Assembly (NCBI GenBank): GCA_023101485.1
Contig: LVZB01000001.1
Location: forward strand, 1,199,399-1,263,398
From: Pasteurellaceae bacterium Macca
GTDB lineage: Bacteria > Pseudomonadota > Gammaproteobacteria > Enterobacterales > Pasteurellaceae
Direction: 5' to 3'
Length of the DNA stretch: 64,000 bases
The translations under genes and the position numbers were made by a program. Below the pieces are notes generated by a model that saw only the letters and a program-made list of their open reading frames with translations, had not been told where the DNA came from and ran no database searches. This document shows positions 10,722 through 19,722 of this stretch, piece by piece. Each line of letters begins with the position of its first letter. Position 1 is the first letter of the stretch.

Positions 10722-11093
10722 TTACGATAAAACCGTTTCTAAAAACACTAATAAACCCCGTTTTCGATCTGCACTTAAATTATTTAAATGATAGTCTAAC
10801 CGTTTACGAATATCATCTTCCGCAACAGGAACGAAATTCACGCGCTGTTTATGGGATAAATCAGATAAACAATCAATAAAAAACCAGCCAATTTCCGTAT
10901 TCAATGCCGTAGCCACTTCGACTAAATGTGCCACATTAATCTTATTTTCACCCCGCTCATAGCGAGAGAGTTGCTGTTGTGCAATCCCAATTTGCTCCGA
11001 CAGCTGTGCAGCACTTAATCCTACCTCTTTACGTTTTTGCTGAATACGCTTACCAACCAGTTTATCGACCTCTGTTACCGCTAATTTCGACAT
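10722..11093 (-). CDS. XRE-family HTH transcriptional regulator
   Basis: A 123-residue protein with a standard N-terminal XRE helix-turn-helix: VGKRIQQKRKEVGLSAAQLS, then EQIGIAQQQLSRYERGENKI. A C-terminal helical region without recognised ligand domain ends in RKRGLLVFLETVLS. No good ribosome binding site is visible before the ATG at 11093. It lies alone and convergent with corA, inside an interval bounded by direct repeats of the corA 3' end (10473-10562 and 11104-11193). That suggests it arrived as an inserted or recombined cassette. Targets are unknown. Confidence 0.85.
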   Translation of the reverse strand: MSKLAVTEVDKLVGKRIQQKRKEVGLSAAQLSEQIGIAQQQLSRYERGENKINVAHLVEVATALNTEIGWFFIDCLSDLSHKQRVNFVPVAEDDIRKRLDYHLNNLSADRKRGLLVFLETVLS

Positions 11094-11103
11094 ATATCTA
11101 ACA

Positions 11104-11193
11104 TTTGAGTACGGCTACCCGATGGCATTAGGCTTAATGGCAGTGGCGGCGGTAACGCCTTATATCTACTGTAAACGTAAGGGTTGGTTGTAG
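11104..11193 (+). pseudogene. Second copy of the corA 3' end
   Basis: These 90 bases repeat the last 29 codons and stop of corA (10473-10562) at about 90% identity. Most differences are silent (GAA/GAG, CTC/TTA, AAA/AAG, CTG/TTG, TAA/TAG); two change a residue. The encoded tail reads [20 protein letters not shown] and ends CKRKGWL. There is no start codon. The mostly silent changes imply it was once the functional end of a corA allele. Confidence 0.88.
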
Positions 11194-11202
11194 CGCTACA
11201 AT

Positions 11203-11230
11203 GCTTAGGCTTTATCGCTTTAGCCTAAGC
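11203..11230. terminator. Hairpin after the corA 3'-end copy
   Basis: GCTTAGGCT / AGCCTAAGC with a 10-base loop. No strong T-run follows, so termination is possible but not certain. It may have been the terminator of the ancestral corA. Confidence 0.5.
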
Positions 11231-11380
11231 GTTATATTTACTCTCTATTACTAATTAAATAGTCACAACCTATTATTGTTATCTTTCCTAACAATTATTT
11301 TTGTTAGCGCAGATCAAATCCCCTTTCACTTTTCTGTTATAGCATTCAATCTCAAATCAACACATAATAAGGAGTGTATT

Positions 11381-12793
11381 TTGAAACTGAAACATCTTGC
11401 CTTGTCAGCCCTTGGCGTAGCAGGCGTTGCCTTTTTTGGCACTGTGGGGTATGTCCATCTTTTCGATAAAGAACAAGCACAAAAAGCCCTCGCACAAGGG
11501 AGCTTTACCGCAGAACAAGCGAACATCGCTAATGTGTTCTACAGTAATGGTTGTCAATATTGCCATACATCGAGTGCTGAATTACCGTTTTACTCTAAAT
11601 TGCCTATTGTTAGCCAATTTATGGCTGAAGATATTAAAAAAGGAACACGTACATTCTTACTTGATGAAACTATTGCGGGTTTAAAAGATCCTAATAAATT
11701 ATCGGAAGTAAATTTAGCTAAGCTAGAAAAAGTCCTCATCAATAATGAAATGCCAATCGCACAATTTATTCACTTCCATTGGGGAAGTCGCCCTGATGAG
11801 GCAGAAAAAGAGAGGGTCTTAACTTGGATTCGTGAACAACGCCAAGCCCATTTCTTACCTAAAAATACTCAAGGCACAAATGCCCAAAATTTAGTGCAAC
11901 CAATTCCCGATAAGCTAGAAACGAATACCGCCAAAGTCGCATTAGGGGATGCGTTATACCACGACGGGCGTTTATCCGGAGATGGTTCTATCCAATGCCA
12001 CAGTTGCCATTTATTAGATCAAGGCGGTGTGGATAACTTAGCCACTGCCACTGGTATCAATGGGCAAAAAGGCGGAATCAACGCCCCAACGGTATTTAAT
12101 GCCGTATTTAACAAAGCACAATTCTGGGACGGACGAGCCAAAGATCTTGCCGCCCAAGCCGGTGGCCCACCACTCAACCCTGTTGAAATGGGTTCGCACT
12201 CTTGGGAAGAGATCATCGCCAAACTCGAACAAGATGACGCCTTTAAAAAACAATTTTTAGCGATCTATCCGAATATCAGTGAAGCCACCATTACTGATGC
12301 CATTGCGGAATTTGAGAAAACCTTAATCACGCCAAATAGTGCTTTCGACCGCTATTTAAAAGGCGATGAAAAAGCCCTCACAGCACAACAAGTGCGTGGT
12401 TATGAGTTATTTAAAACACATAAATGCGATACTTGCCACACAGGCTCGGCAATGGGTGGACAATCCTATGAATATATGGGGCTTGCTCACGACTACTTCC
12501 AAGCACGAGGTACGCCATTAACCGATGCCGACCAAGGTCGCTTTGCACACACCAAAGACCCTGCCGATATGCACAAATTCAAAGTGCCAACATTACGCAA
12601 TATCGCCTTAACACCGCCTTATATGCACGATGCTCGCACAAGTGATTTAAAAGAAGCGATTAAAATCATGCTCTATTTCCAAAGTGATAAAACACTCCCA
12701 GAAAAAGATGTTAATGATATGGCAGCCTTCCTTGAATCACTTACCGGTGAATATCAAGGAAAACTTCTTAAAAACGAAAGTTTGAAAAAATAG
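11381..12793 (+). CDS. Tri-heme cytochrome c peroxidase / quinol peroxidase (YhjA/Ccp-like)
   Basis: The protein has three CxxCH haem sites: CQYCH near residue 53, then CHSCH and CDTCH in the two-domain peroxidase core. A single N-terminal hydrophobic anchor (HLALSALGVAGVAFFGTVGY) leads it. This matches E. coli YhjA and the Aggregatibacter quinol peroxidase, which reduce periplasmic H2O2 with electrons from quinol. The peroxidase landmarks LGDALYHDGRLSGDGSIQCH and FKVPTLRNIALTPPYMHD are present. I chose the TTG at 11381 because GGAG (11371-11374) lies six bases upstream; earlier in-frame starts lack a ribosome site. It is monocistronic with a strong terminator. Confidence 0.92.
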   Translation: MKLKHLALSALGVAGVAFFGTVGYVHLFDKEQAQKALAQGSFTAEQANIANVFYSNGCQYCHTSSAELPFYSKLPIVSQFMAEDIKKGTRTFLLDETIAGLKDPNKLSEVNLAKLEKVLINNEMPIAQFIHFHWGSRPDEAEKERVLTWIREQRQAHFLPKNTQGTNAQNLVQPIPDKLETNTAKVALGDALYHDGRLSGDGSIQCHSCHLLDQGGVDNLATATGINGQKGGINAPTVFNAVFNKAQFWDGRAKDLAAQAGGPPLNPVEMGSHSWEEIIAKLEQDDAFKKQFLAIYPNISEATITDAIAEFEKTLITPNSAFDRYLKGDEKALTAQQVRGYELFKTHKCDTCHTGSAMGGQSYEYMGLAHDYFQARGTPLTDADQGRFAHTKDPADMHKFKVPTLRNIALTPPYMHDARTSDLKEAIKIMLYFQSDKTLPEKDVNDMAAFLESLTGEYQGKLLKNESLKK

Positions 12794-12860
12794 GAAACCC
12801 AAATGAAAGTTTCTTAAGAATATCTCATTTTCTAATTGTAATTACGTTATAAATTGAAAA

Positions 12861-12890
12861 AGCCAAGTACGGTAAGGTACTTGGCTTTTT
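12861..12890 (+). terminator. Terminator of the peroxidase gene
   Basis: Stem AGCCAAGTAC / GTACTTGGCT followed by TTTTT. Confidence 0.9.
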
Positions 12891-12928
12891 TATCTGAGAT
12901 TTTTAGCTATCGAAATTTTAACAGCTCA

Positions 12929-13786
12929 TTATGGATTACGTTTAAATTTGCTGAAATCGGGGGAGCGTTTTTCGTTAAACGCATTACGCCCTTCTTGCCC
13001 TTCTTCTGTCATATAAAACAGCATTGTGGCATTGCCGGCTAATTCTTGTAAGCCGGCTTGCCCATCACAATCGGCATTTAACGCCGCTTTTAAGCAACGC
13101 AACGCAATCGGGCTATTGCGTAACATTTCACGACACCAACGCACCGTCTCTTTTTCTAAATCCGCATAAGGCACAACAGTATTGACTAAGCCCATTTCTA
13201 GGGCTTCTTTGGCATCGTATTGACGGCATAAGAACCAAATTTCACGGGCTTTTTTCTGCCCCACAATCCGTGCCATATAGCTTGCCCCCCAACCGCCGTC
13301 AAAGGAGCCTACTTTCGGGCCTGTTTGACCGAAAATTGCATTTTCGGCGGCAATGGTTAAGTCGCAAAGCATATGGAGAACGTGTCCGCCGCCAATCGCA
13401 TAGCCTGCCACCATCGCGACTACAGGTTTCGGGCAAGAGCGAATATCCCGTTGGAAATCTAATACATTAAGATGATGAACACCGCTTTCATCTTTATAAC
13501 CGCCGTAATCGCCACGCACTTTCTGATCACCCCCAGAACAGAAGGCTTTTTCACCTTGCCCTGTGAGCACAATCACGCCAATTTTTTCATCAAAACGCGC
13601 ATCCGCAAAAGCGGTAATCATCTCTTTGACGGTTTGTGGGCGAAACGCATTACGCACTTCGGGGCGGTTAATGGTAATTTTAGCAATACCATCTGCTGAT
13701 TTATGATACAGAATATCCGTATAGCCTTCGCTACAATCTTGCCATTCTACTGGTGCATAAAGCACATCATCTTTTGGATTTTGCAT
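12929..13786 (-). CDS. menB: 1,4-dihydroxy-2-naphthoyl-CoA synthase
   Basis: A 285-residue crotonase-fold enzyme that cyclises o-succinylbenzoyl-CoA in menaquinone synthesis. MenB landmarks are the start of the core ([20 protein letters not shown], then [10 protein letters not shown]), the oxyanion-hole loop [54 protein letters not shown], and a C-terminus [15 protein letters not shown]. Length matches E. coli MenB. AGGA lies upstream of the ATG. No other men gene is adjacent. Menaquinone synthesis fits the anaerobic respiratory genes elsewhere in the window. Confidence 0.97.
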   Translation of the reverse strand: MQNPKDDVLYAPVEWQDCSEGYTDILYHKSADGIAKITINRPEVRNAFRPQTVKEMITAFADARFDEKIGVIVLTGQGEKAFCSGGDQKVRGDYGGYKDESGVHHLNVLDFQRDIRSCPKPVVAMVAGYAIGGGHVLHMLCDLTIAAENAIFGQTGPKVGSFDGGWGASYMARIVGQKKAREIWFLCRQYDAKEALEMGLVNTVVPYADLEKETVRWCREMLRNSPIALRCLKAALNADCDGQAGLQELAGNATMLFYMTEEGQEGRNAFNEKRSPDFSKFKRNP

Positions 13787-13926
13787 TGAGGATTCCTTTT
13801 TTATTGATAAAAACGGGCGGATTATACCCGAAATTGCAAAAATTTTGCCAATTTACACCCCTCGCCCTTGTATTTTGCCATTTGGTAACCATATCCTGCC
13901 CGTCATTTACTTAATAAGGAAACATT

Positions 13927-14556
13927 ATGGCGTTAAATTTAGATAACATCGCACTTGAAAGCGTTGAAGCACAAGGCGGTTACGGTATTGGCTTACAAAT
14001 CGGTCAACAACTTATTAGCAGTGGTTTAGATGTTGAGCCAGAAGCAGTGGTGAAAGGTATTTTCGATGTCTTAAACCAAAATGAACCGGCATTAGATCTC
14101 AATGTCGTGACCAAAGCATTACAAGAACTTTCTCAACGTGCAGAGGCAGCACAAGCCGAAGCGTTTAAAGCATTAGAAGTAGAAGGTAAAGCTTTCCTTG
14201 AAGAGAATAAAAAGCATGCGAGCGTGCAAGAAACTGAGAGTGGCTTACAATACGAAATTCTGACCCAAGGTGAGGGGAAAATCCCAACCGCAACGGATAA
14301 AGTCCGCGTACACTACACGGGCTCTCTAATCGATGGCACAGTGTTTGATAGCTCAGTTAAACGTGGCACGCCAGCAGAATTCCCACTCAATGGTGTGATT
14401 AAAGGTTGGACAGAAGCATTAAGTTTAATGCCAGTAGGTTCAAAATGGCGCTTAACGATTCCTCATGAATTAGCCTATGGCGAACGTGGTGCAGGGCAAT
14501 CAATCCCGCCATTTAGCACGTTAATTTTTGAAGTGGAATTATTAGATATTGTTTAA
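13927..14556 (+). CDS. fklB: FKBP-type peptidyl-prolyl cis-trans isomerase (FKBP22)
   Basis: A 209-residue FklB. The N-terminal helical dimerisation domain ([20 protein letters not shown], residues about 15-90) is followed by a C-terminal FKBP domain with [34 protein letters not shown] and [13 protein letters not shown]. There is no signal peptide, so it is cytoplasmic, as E. coli FklB is. AAGGAAAC precedes the ATG, and a hairpin terminator follows the stop. Confidence 0.95.
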   Translation: MALNLDNIALESVEAQGGYGIGLQIGQQLISSGLDVEPEAVVKGIFDVLNQNEPALDLNVVTKALQELSQRAEAAQAEAFKALEVEGKAFLEENKKHASVQETESGLQYEILTQGEGKIPTATDKVRVHYTGSLIDGTVFDSSVKRGTPAEFPLNGVIKGWTEALSLMPVGSKWRLTIPHELAYGERGAGQSIPPFSTLIFEVELLDIV

Positions 14557-14575
14557 TCGCTAATATTCTGTTTAA

Positions 14576-14604
14576 AAAGTGTAAGTGAGAACTTACACTT
14601 TTTT
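14576..14604 (+). terminator. Terminator of fklB
   Basis: Stem AAAGTGTAAGT / ACTTACACTTT with a short loop, then TTTT. A-rich on the other side, so it may also serve lldD (-). Confidence 0.88.
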
Positions 14605-14636
14605 GTTTGTACTTGTTAAAACAGAATTAAAAAATG

Positions 14637-15782
14637 TTATAGGCATGTGAGATCGACTAAGGCTTCGGGGGTAATATCGCTGATCTTTTGGTTACTTGTG
14701 AGCGTCATCGCAACACGCATCTCTTTTTGGAAAATATCGAGCATATTCTCCACGCCAGCTTGCCCTGCTGCTCCGAGGGCATAGACAAAAGAGCGTCCAA
14801 GCATACAGGCATCTGCCCCAAGGGCGATCATTCTTACCACATCTAAACCGTTGCGAATACCGGAATCGGCGAGGATTTTAATCTCCCCTTTTACGGCATC
14901 GGCAATGGAAGGTAACGCCCTTGCACTGGATAATACACCGTCTAATTGGCGACCGCCGTGGTTGGACACCACAATCCCATCTGCACCAAAACGTACTGCA
15001 TCTTTGGCATCTTCAGGGTCAAGAATCCCTTTGATTACCATTGGACCATCCCAAAATTCGCGAATCCACTCTAAATCTTTCCACGAAATAGAAGGGTCAA
15101 AGTTTTGTGTTAGCCAGCCGATATAATCATCGAGCCCAATCTGTTTGCCCATATAGTGGGAAACATTCCCTAAGCTGTGGGGCTTGCCTTTAATGCCTAC
15201 ATCCCACGCCCAGAACGGGTGCATTGCACCTTGTAGCACACGGCGAATTTCTTTGTAAGGCCCACTCATCCCCGAGTGCATATCACGATACCGTGCCCCC
15301 GGGGTTGGCATATCCACAGTAAAGACAAGGGTAGAGCATCCCGCAGCTTTGGCACGTTCAAGGGCATTTTTCATAAAGCCACGATCTTTGAGTACATAGA
15401 GCTGAAACCACATTGGGCGGTTAATGGCTGGCACAACCTCTTCAATCGGGCAGATAGATACGGTGGAGAGGGTAAAAGGAATGCCTTTATTGGCTGCCGC
15501 TTTAGCCGCTTGTACTTCGCCACGGCGGGCATACATACCTAATGCACCGACCGGCGCAAGGGCAACGGGCATGGAAAGTTTTTCGCCGAAAAGCTCAATT
15601 TCAGTATCAAGCTCCGACATATCTTTTAAGACACGTTGGCGTAGGGCGATATTAGCGAGATCGGCCACATTGCGGTGGAGAGTTTGCTCCGCGTAGGAGC
15701 CACCGTCTGCATAGTGGAACATAAAAGGGGGAACACGGCGTTTTGCCGCTTTGCGATAGTCATTGGCTGACGCAATAATCAT
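14637..15782 (-). CDS. lldD: L-lactate dehydrogenase (FMN, quinone-linked)
   Basis: A 381-residue member of the FMN-dependent alpha-hydroxy-acid dehydrogenases. It oxidises L-lactate to pyruvate at the membrane and feeds the quinone pool. Landmarks are [20 protein letters not shown] at the N-terminus, the FMN-binding [19 protein letters not shown], and the active-site stretch [15 protein letters not shown] with the catalytic histidine. Length is as in E. coli LldD. It stands alone, with no lldP or lldR beside it. Lactate is a main carbon source for mucosal Pasteurellaceae. Confidence 0.96.
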   Translation of the reverse strand: MIIASANDYRKAAKRRVPPFMFHYADGGSYAEQTLHRNVADLANIALRQRVLKDMSELDTEIELFGEKLSMPVALAPVGALGMYARRGEVQAAKAAANKGIPFTLSTVSICPIEEVVPAINRPMWFQLYVLKDRGFMKNALERAKAAGCSTLVFTVDMPTPGARYRDMHSGMSGPYKEIRRVLQGAMHPFWAWDVGIKGKPHSLGNVSHYMGKQIGLDDYIGWLTQNFDPSISWKDLEWIREFWDGPMVIKGILDPEDAKDAVRFGADGIVVSNHGGRQLDGVLSSARALPSIADAVKGEIKILADSGIRNGLDVVRMIALGADACMLGRSFVYALGAAGQAGVENMLDIFQKEMRVAMTLTSNQKISDITPEALVDLTCL

Positions 15783-15972
15783 GGAAGTTACCTCGTGTTA
15801 TTTACAACTTTTTAACGTGGCAACAATAATAAAAATAGTTCTTATTTGCAAATCATTCTTGATTTAGGCGAATAAAAAAAGTGAAATTTTGAGGTGAAGA
15901 TCACAAATATGCCGTTCTCTTGCACCAAAGGAGAGCAGATTCCCCCATTTGGTTAGGTACAAGCGGTCGTTT

Positions 15973-16596
15973 TTAGGCAACTTTTTGCTGATATTGCATA
16001 TAGTTTAATTGCAACCACTGTAAGCCAATAACGGCAATTACATTATCAATCTTGCCCTCTTTAACCCATTGATAGGCTTGTTCTCGGGGCACAACATGGA
16101 CGAGAATATCCTCATTTTCTTCCGGCAAGCCGTAGATTCCCCCCACATTGCGGGAATCGACCAAGCCTAAAAAGAGGTGCAAACGTTCCACCGTGCCACC
16201 GGGGCTATCCCAAACGCTGAGGGCGTGTTCGAGGTGGGTAATTTCAAGCCCTGCTTCTTCTAAACTTTCACGGCGAGCGACTTCTTCAGGGGATTCATCG
16301 GTATCCACCATGCCGGCAATGAGTTCAAGTAGCCAAGGGGAGTTACCGAGAGTCGGGTCATAAGCCCCAATGCGTACTTGCTCGACGAGCACCACGCTGT
16401 CGGCTTGGGGATCGTAGGCAATCACCGCCGAAGCCGCACCTTTGATAAGGAGCTCACGCACCACTTCGCCACTCATCTCTCCAGAAAAGAGTTTGTGGCG
16501 AAAGAACATCTTTTTCAGTTGGAAATGCCCTTGATAGACAATCTCTTCTTTGAGAATGTCTAAATCGTGTTGGCTAAATTGTTGGGGAGTTGTCAT
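15973..16596 (-). CDS. nudF: ADP-ribose pyrophosphatase (Nudix)
   Basis: A 207-residue Nudix hydrolase that splits ADP-ribose to AMP and ribose 5-phosphate. The Nudix box is complete: GMVDTDESPEEVARRESLEE followed by AGLEI, which fits G-x5-E-x7-R-E-x2-E-E-x-G. The N-terminal segment VYQGHFQLKKMFFRHKLFSG and the size match NudF. AAGGA precedes the ATG. A USS overlaps the region just beyond its stop. psiE, upstream on the same strand, ends only nine bases away, so the two may share a transcript. Confidence 0.93.
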   Translation of the reverse strand: MTTPQQFSQHDLDILKEEIVYQGHFQLKKMFFRHKLFSGEMSGEVVRELLIKGAASAVIAYDPQADSVVLVEQVRIGAYDPTLGNSPWLLELIAGMVDTDESPEEVARRESLEEAGLEITHLEHALSVWDSPGGTVERLHLFLGLVDSRNVGGIYGLPEENEDILVHVVPREQAYQWVKEGKIDNVIAVIGLQWLQLNYMQYQQKVA

Positions 16597-16605
16597 AAAA
16601 AGTCC

Positions 16606-17025
16606 TTAACTTTTGCGTAAGCGGTCTGAATGCACAATAAATAACGCGATAATCATAATTAAAATGGCTAAGGCAAATAATACGGTATGAATTGCATTAG
16701 AGTGATCCACAATAATTAATCTGACCATCGCGGTAATACCAATATAGAGAAAATAACGGAGGGGAAAATGGTAGTTATATTTGAAATATTGCACAATTAA
16801 CGCAAGAAATTCAAAATAGAGAAAAAAGATAACAATTTTCTCAACAATTTGAAATTTCTCACTATGGTGAGTTAATAAGGCAAAGAGAGAATAAATTTCA
16901 TAACATAACGCCAGAGATAAAATAAGACCAATGAGCAGTAAAGAAATATTTAACAGCCATTGGAAACTTTCGGAAATCCATTTTCCAAAACGAGAATGTT
17001 GTTGTTCAAGAGTTAGTTTACTCAT
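16606..17025 (-). CDS. psiE: PsiE-family inner-membrane protein
   Basis: A 139-residue protein with four membrane helices: LLNISLLLIGLILSLALCYE, IVEKIVIFFLYFEFLALIVQ, PLRYFLYIGITAMVRLIIVD and LFALAILIMIIALFIV. It matches phosphate-starvation-inducible E, which is about 136 residues. I chose the ATG at 17025 (MSKLTLEQQH). A longer reading to 17211 would add 62 residues that read over the phosphopantetheinyl transferase and make the protein unlike the family. The start overlaps the 3' end of the upstream gene by eight bases, which suggests translational coupling. No Pho box was identified. Confidence 0.85.
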   Translation of the reverse strand: MSKLTLEQQHSRFGKWISESFQWLLNISLLLIGLILSLALCYEIYSLFALLTHHSEKFQIVEKIVIFFLYFEFLALIVQYFKYNYHFPLRYFLYIGITAMVRLIIVDHSNAIHTVLFALAILIMIIALFIVHSDRLRKS

Positions 17026-17743
17026 GTGTATTAACCTTATAAATAAGTGTTGTTTGTTGGGGCAGTTCCTCACAATGCCCATTTTTCCATTGAAAAAGGC
17101 GAACGGGGGAAGAACCAACTTCCACAAAATAGGCGAGATAAAACGGCAACTGCCAATGAAAAAAGAGCCTCCCTTGGGGGCAATAGTCGCAAAAAAGTAA
17201 ACGCTCACCAAAGTGATGTTCCACCGCGGACAATTTAATAATACCGACCCCTTGGGATTTTAAAATCGCTTCACGCAAACACCACGTTAAATAAAATCGA
17301 TCCGCTAAATTTAATTCAGGAAATAAAGTGAAATCATGGATTTCGGCGATCTCTTTCTCTTTTGCATAATAGCGTAATAATTTTTCAAAGGGACGGATTT
17401 TATGTGGATGTTCAATATCAATGCCTACAATTTTTTTCGCTGGATAAATAGAAAAAATAATCGCCACCCATTGCCCCGAATGGCTAATATTAAAATCAAT
17501 ATCAGGGTGGTCAATATAAGGTCGCCCGCTTTTTGTTCTTTTTATTGTATTTAATAATGCCGGATCTAACTGATATTTTTCAATCAGTTGATGTAACAGA
17601 AAATAAGCCAAACGCCGACTGTGCCATTTTTGAATTTGGCGCGGTGTGAGGTGCTGTTCTGCTTTCTCCTCCGGCTTGCCATAATCTTGAAATTGCACCG
17701 GCACGGTTTCGTCATTGTGGGCAAAAAGTACGATTGTTGTCAT
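17018..17743 (-). CDS. 4'-phosphopantetheinyl transferase (Sfp/AcpT type)
   Basis: A protein of about 241 residues with the Sfp-family motifs: TKSGRPYIDHPDIDFNISHS (substrate side), KIVGIDIEH (Mg2+-binding acids) and WCLREAILKSQGVGI, the W-x-x-K-E-A motif with R in place of K. It transfers phosphopantetheine from CoA to a carrier-protein serine. The start at 17743 gives MTTIVLFAHN and leaves one base after the tag stop; a start at 17785 would overlap tag. The target carrier protein is not identifiable here. It is transcribed with tag and psiE. Confidence 0.85.
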   Translation of the reverse strand: MTTIVLFAHNDETVPVQFQDYGKPEEKAEQHLTPRQIQKWHSRRLAYFLLHQLIEKYQLDPALLNTIKRTKSGRPYIDHPDIDFNISHSGQWVAIIFSIYPAKKIVGIDIEHPHKIRPFEKLLRYYAKEKEIAEIHDFTLFPELNLADRFYLTWCLREAILKSQGVGIIKLSAVEHHFGERLLFCDYCPQGRLFFHWQLPFYLAYFVEVGSSPVRLFQWKNGHCEELPQQTTLIYKVNTHE

Positions 17744-17744
17744 C

Positions 17745-18305
17745 TTAACCTTGGCTTTTACACAGGCAGGTGTTGAGGTGATCATCGACTAAGCCCATCG
17801 ACTGCATAAAGGCGTAGCAAGTCGTTTCCCCCACAAAAACAAAGCCCCGTTTTTTTAAGGCTTGGGACATCGCCTTTGAGGTGGGTGTTTTGCTTGGCAC
17901 ATCGGCTGGGCTCTGCACCTTATTGATTTGGGGTTGATGTTGCACAAATCCCCAAATAAATTGGCTGAAATCTTCCCCTCTCTCTTGCATGGCTAAATAG
18001 GCCTTCGCATTTTTGACAATGGCTTCCAGTTTTGCGCGGTGGCGAATCAGGCCGCTATTTTGTATGCGGTCATCGATCTCCTTTGCCGTCATCTGGGCGA
18101 TTTTTTCAGGGTTGAAGTGAAAAAAGGCTTCTCGGTAGGCGTCACGTTTTTTTAATACGGTGATCCACGAAAGCCCTGCTTGCTGCCCTTCAAGGCAGAG
18201 TTTTTCAAACAGCTTACGGCTATTATATTCGGGTTTGCCCCACTCGTTATCGTGGTAGTGGATATAGAGCTCACTTTCGCCAACCCAGTGGCAACGTACG
18301 ACCAT
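17745..18305 (-). CDS. tag: DNA-3-methyladenine glycosylase I
   Basis: A 186-residue TagI that removes 3-methyladenine from alkylated DNA. Family landmarks are the N-terminal RCHWVGESELYIHYHDNEWG, LEGQQAGLSWITVLKKRDAY and the C-terminal GLVDDHLNTCLC. The Cys and His residues at the two ends form the structural zinc site (C near residue 5, H near 17, DDH and C near the end). It is the first gene of a tag-pptase-psiE run with tiny spacings. Confidence 0.95.
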   Translation of the reverse strand: MVVRCHWVGESELYIHYHDNEWGKPEYNSRKLFEKLCLEGQQAGLSWITVLKKRDAYREAFFHFNPEKIAQMTAKEIDDRIQNSGLIRHRAKLEAIVKNAKAYLAMQERGEDFSQFIWGFVQHQPQINKVQSPADVPSKTPTSKAMSQALKKRGFVFVGETTCYAFMQSMGLVDDHLNTCLCKSQG

Positions 18306-18325
18306 AACAAATTCCTGATGAAAAA

Positions 18326-18346
18326 TGACCGCTTGTTAAGCGGTCA
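18326..18346 (-). terminator. nlpD terminator built from two overlapping USS
   Basis: TGACCGCTT-GTT-AAGCGGTCA is a perfect 9-bp stem made of two inverted uptake-signal cores. On the minus strand it is followed by TTTTTC, so it ends the nlpD transcript. Confidence 0.82.
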
Positions 18347-18354
18347 AGAAAAGA

Positions 18355-19617
18355 TTAACGTGGGGAAACATAGCGAGTTGGATCAACTGGCTTCCCTTTA
18401 TAGCGGATCTCAAAGTGCAATTTATTGCTATTTGTTCCTGTGCTACCGAGAGTGGCAATAGTTTCACCTGCTTTCACGTTATCTTGCTCATCTACTTTGA
18501 TGCTATCGTTGTGGGCGTAAGCACTGAGGAAGTCATCATTATGTTTAATGATGATTAAGTTACCGTAGCCTTCGAGCGCATTACCGGCATAGACCACACG
18601 TCCCGCCGCTGCGGCTTTAACGGCTTGCCCTTTCGTTCCGGCAATATCAACCCCTTTATTGCCCCCTTCAGAAGCCGAGTAGCCTTGAATCACACGTCCT
18701 TGGGTTGGCCATTGCCAGCGAATGGAGGAGGCGGGGGCTGCAGTAGTGGTATTTCGGTTTGGTGAAGTGCCTGCGGATGCCGTGATGCCACTGCTTGTTT
18801 GTGGTGCGGTACTTGCGGAAACAACAGGCTGCGGTGTAGGCGGTGTCGTACTACTTTTAGCTTTGACAGGACCAGTAACTGAGCCATCAGAGCCGTAGGC
18901 TGTTCCATTTGCCGCTTGTGTGTAAGTGACCTCTGGTTCAACGGGTTTTGGTGTCGGTGTTGGCGTTGGTTTTTTTACCGGCGTTGATACTGATGCGGTT
19001 TGTGCAGGCGGATTTTGTTCCTTGTTATGATTAACTTTTAATGTCTGCCCAACAAATAGCTGATAAGGCTCTTGCATGTTATTCATTTTTGCGATTTCTT
19101 TCACATCTTTACCAGCGATGTAGGCGATTAAGAACATGGTATCGCCTTTACGTACGGTATAGTTTTCACCATTATAAAAACCTTTACTGATTTGGCTATA
19201 AATAGGTGCATTATTTTCGTCACGAGGAATTGTAAAATCTTGTGGAACGGTTTTTTGGGCGATTGGTTTTGTGACAGTTTTTGCTTTGGTCACCGGGGCT
19301 GGAGCAACGGGAGTCACAGGTTTAGGTGCTTTATAAACTGGCTGTGGCGCAGGCGCATCAATCGCTTGAGGTGTTGGCGTATGAATCGCTTGCGGGGCTG
19401 AATAACTCGGGTTATTCATTGATTCTGGCATTGACGTACTTTGAACATCTGATTGCCATCCCATACCTGAATGTGTCGCACCTGTTCCCGCTACGGGTTG
19501 CATAACACCGGGGCTGAGTTCTAAGTCATCGGCATTGACCACCGGTGCTGGTGTATTTGATCCACAAGCGGTTAATATCAATGTTGTCAGAGGTAATAAG
19601 AGAAATGATTTATTCAT
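18355..19617 (-). CDS. nlpD: Murein hydrolase activator NlpD
   Basis: A 420-residue lipoprotein with lipobox LTTLILTAC-G. A Pro/Thr-rich linker (40-140) leads to one LysM domain (about 155-195, NYTVRKGDTMFLIAYIAGKD). A second low-complexity linker follows, then a C-terminal M23/LytM domain (RWQWPTQGRVIQGYSASEGG to YKGKPVDPTRYVSPR). NlpD LytM domains are catalytically degenerate and activate AmiC at division sites. Here the HxH position reads LHFEIRY and the first zinc ligands are absent, which agrees. The order surE-yqaA-lysM gene-nlpD matches the gammaproteobacterial surE-nlpD cluster. Confidence 0.92.
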   Translation of the reverse strand: MNKSFLLLPLTTLILTACGSNTPAPVVNADDLELSPGVMQPVAGTGATHSGMGWQSDVQSTSMPESMNNPSYSAPQAIHTPTPQAIDAPAPQPVYKAPKPVTPVAPAPVTKAKTVTKPIAQKTVPQDFTIPRDENNAPIYSQISKGFYNGENYTVRKGDTMFLIAYIAGKDVKEIAKMNNMQEPYQLFVGQTLKVNHNKEQNPPAQTASVSTPVKKPTPTPTPKPVEPEVTYTQAANGTAYGSDGSVTGPVKAKSSTTPPTPQPVVSASTAPQTSSGITASAGTSPNRNTTTAAPASSIRWQWPTQGRVIQGYSASEGGNKGVDIAGTKGQAVKAAAAGRVVYAGNALEGYGNLIIIKHNDDFLSAYAHNDSIKVDEQDNVKAGETIATLGSTGTNSNKLHFEIRYKGKPVDPTRYVSPR

Positions 19618-19645
19618 TTAAGCTATCCTTGAAAAAGCTAAAAAT

Positions 19646-19672
19646 CCGCCTACGCATTTGATTCGTAAGCGG
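19646..19672 (-). terminator. Terminator between the LysM lipoprotein gene and nlpD
   Basis: On the minus strand CCGCTTACG / CGTAGGCGG form a stem with one mismatch and are followed by ATTTTTAG. nlpD may therefore also need its own promoter. Confidence 0.65.
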
Positions 19673-19722
19673 TTTATTGTCATATTTATTTTGTCAATTT
19701 TACTTTAATGAAAGAGTAAAAT

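Noticed and set aside
11276-11380. Upstream start of the tri-heme peroxidase at 11276
   Set aside because: No ribosome site is visible there and it adds a second hydrophobic segment; the TTG at 11381 has GGAG at the right distance and yields one normal anchor.
16606-17211. Longer start for the PsiE-like protein at 17211
   Set aside because: It would read 186 bases over the phosphopantetheinyl transferase gene and add a segment absent from the family; the ATG at 17025 gives the usual length.
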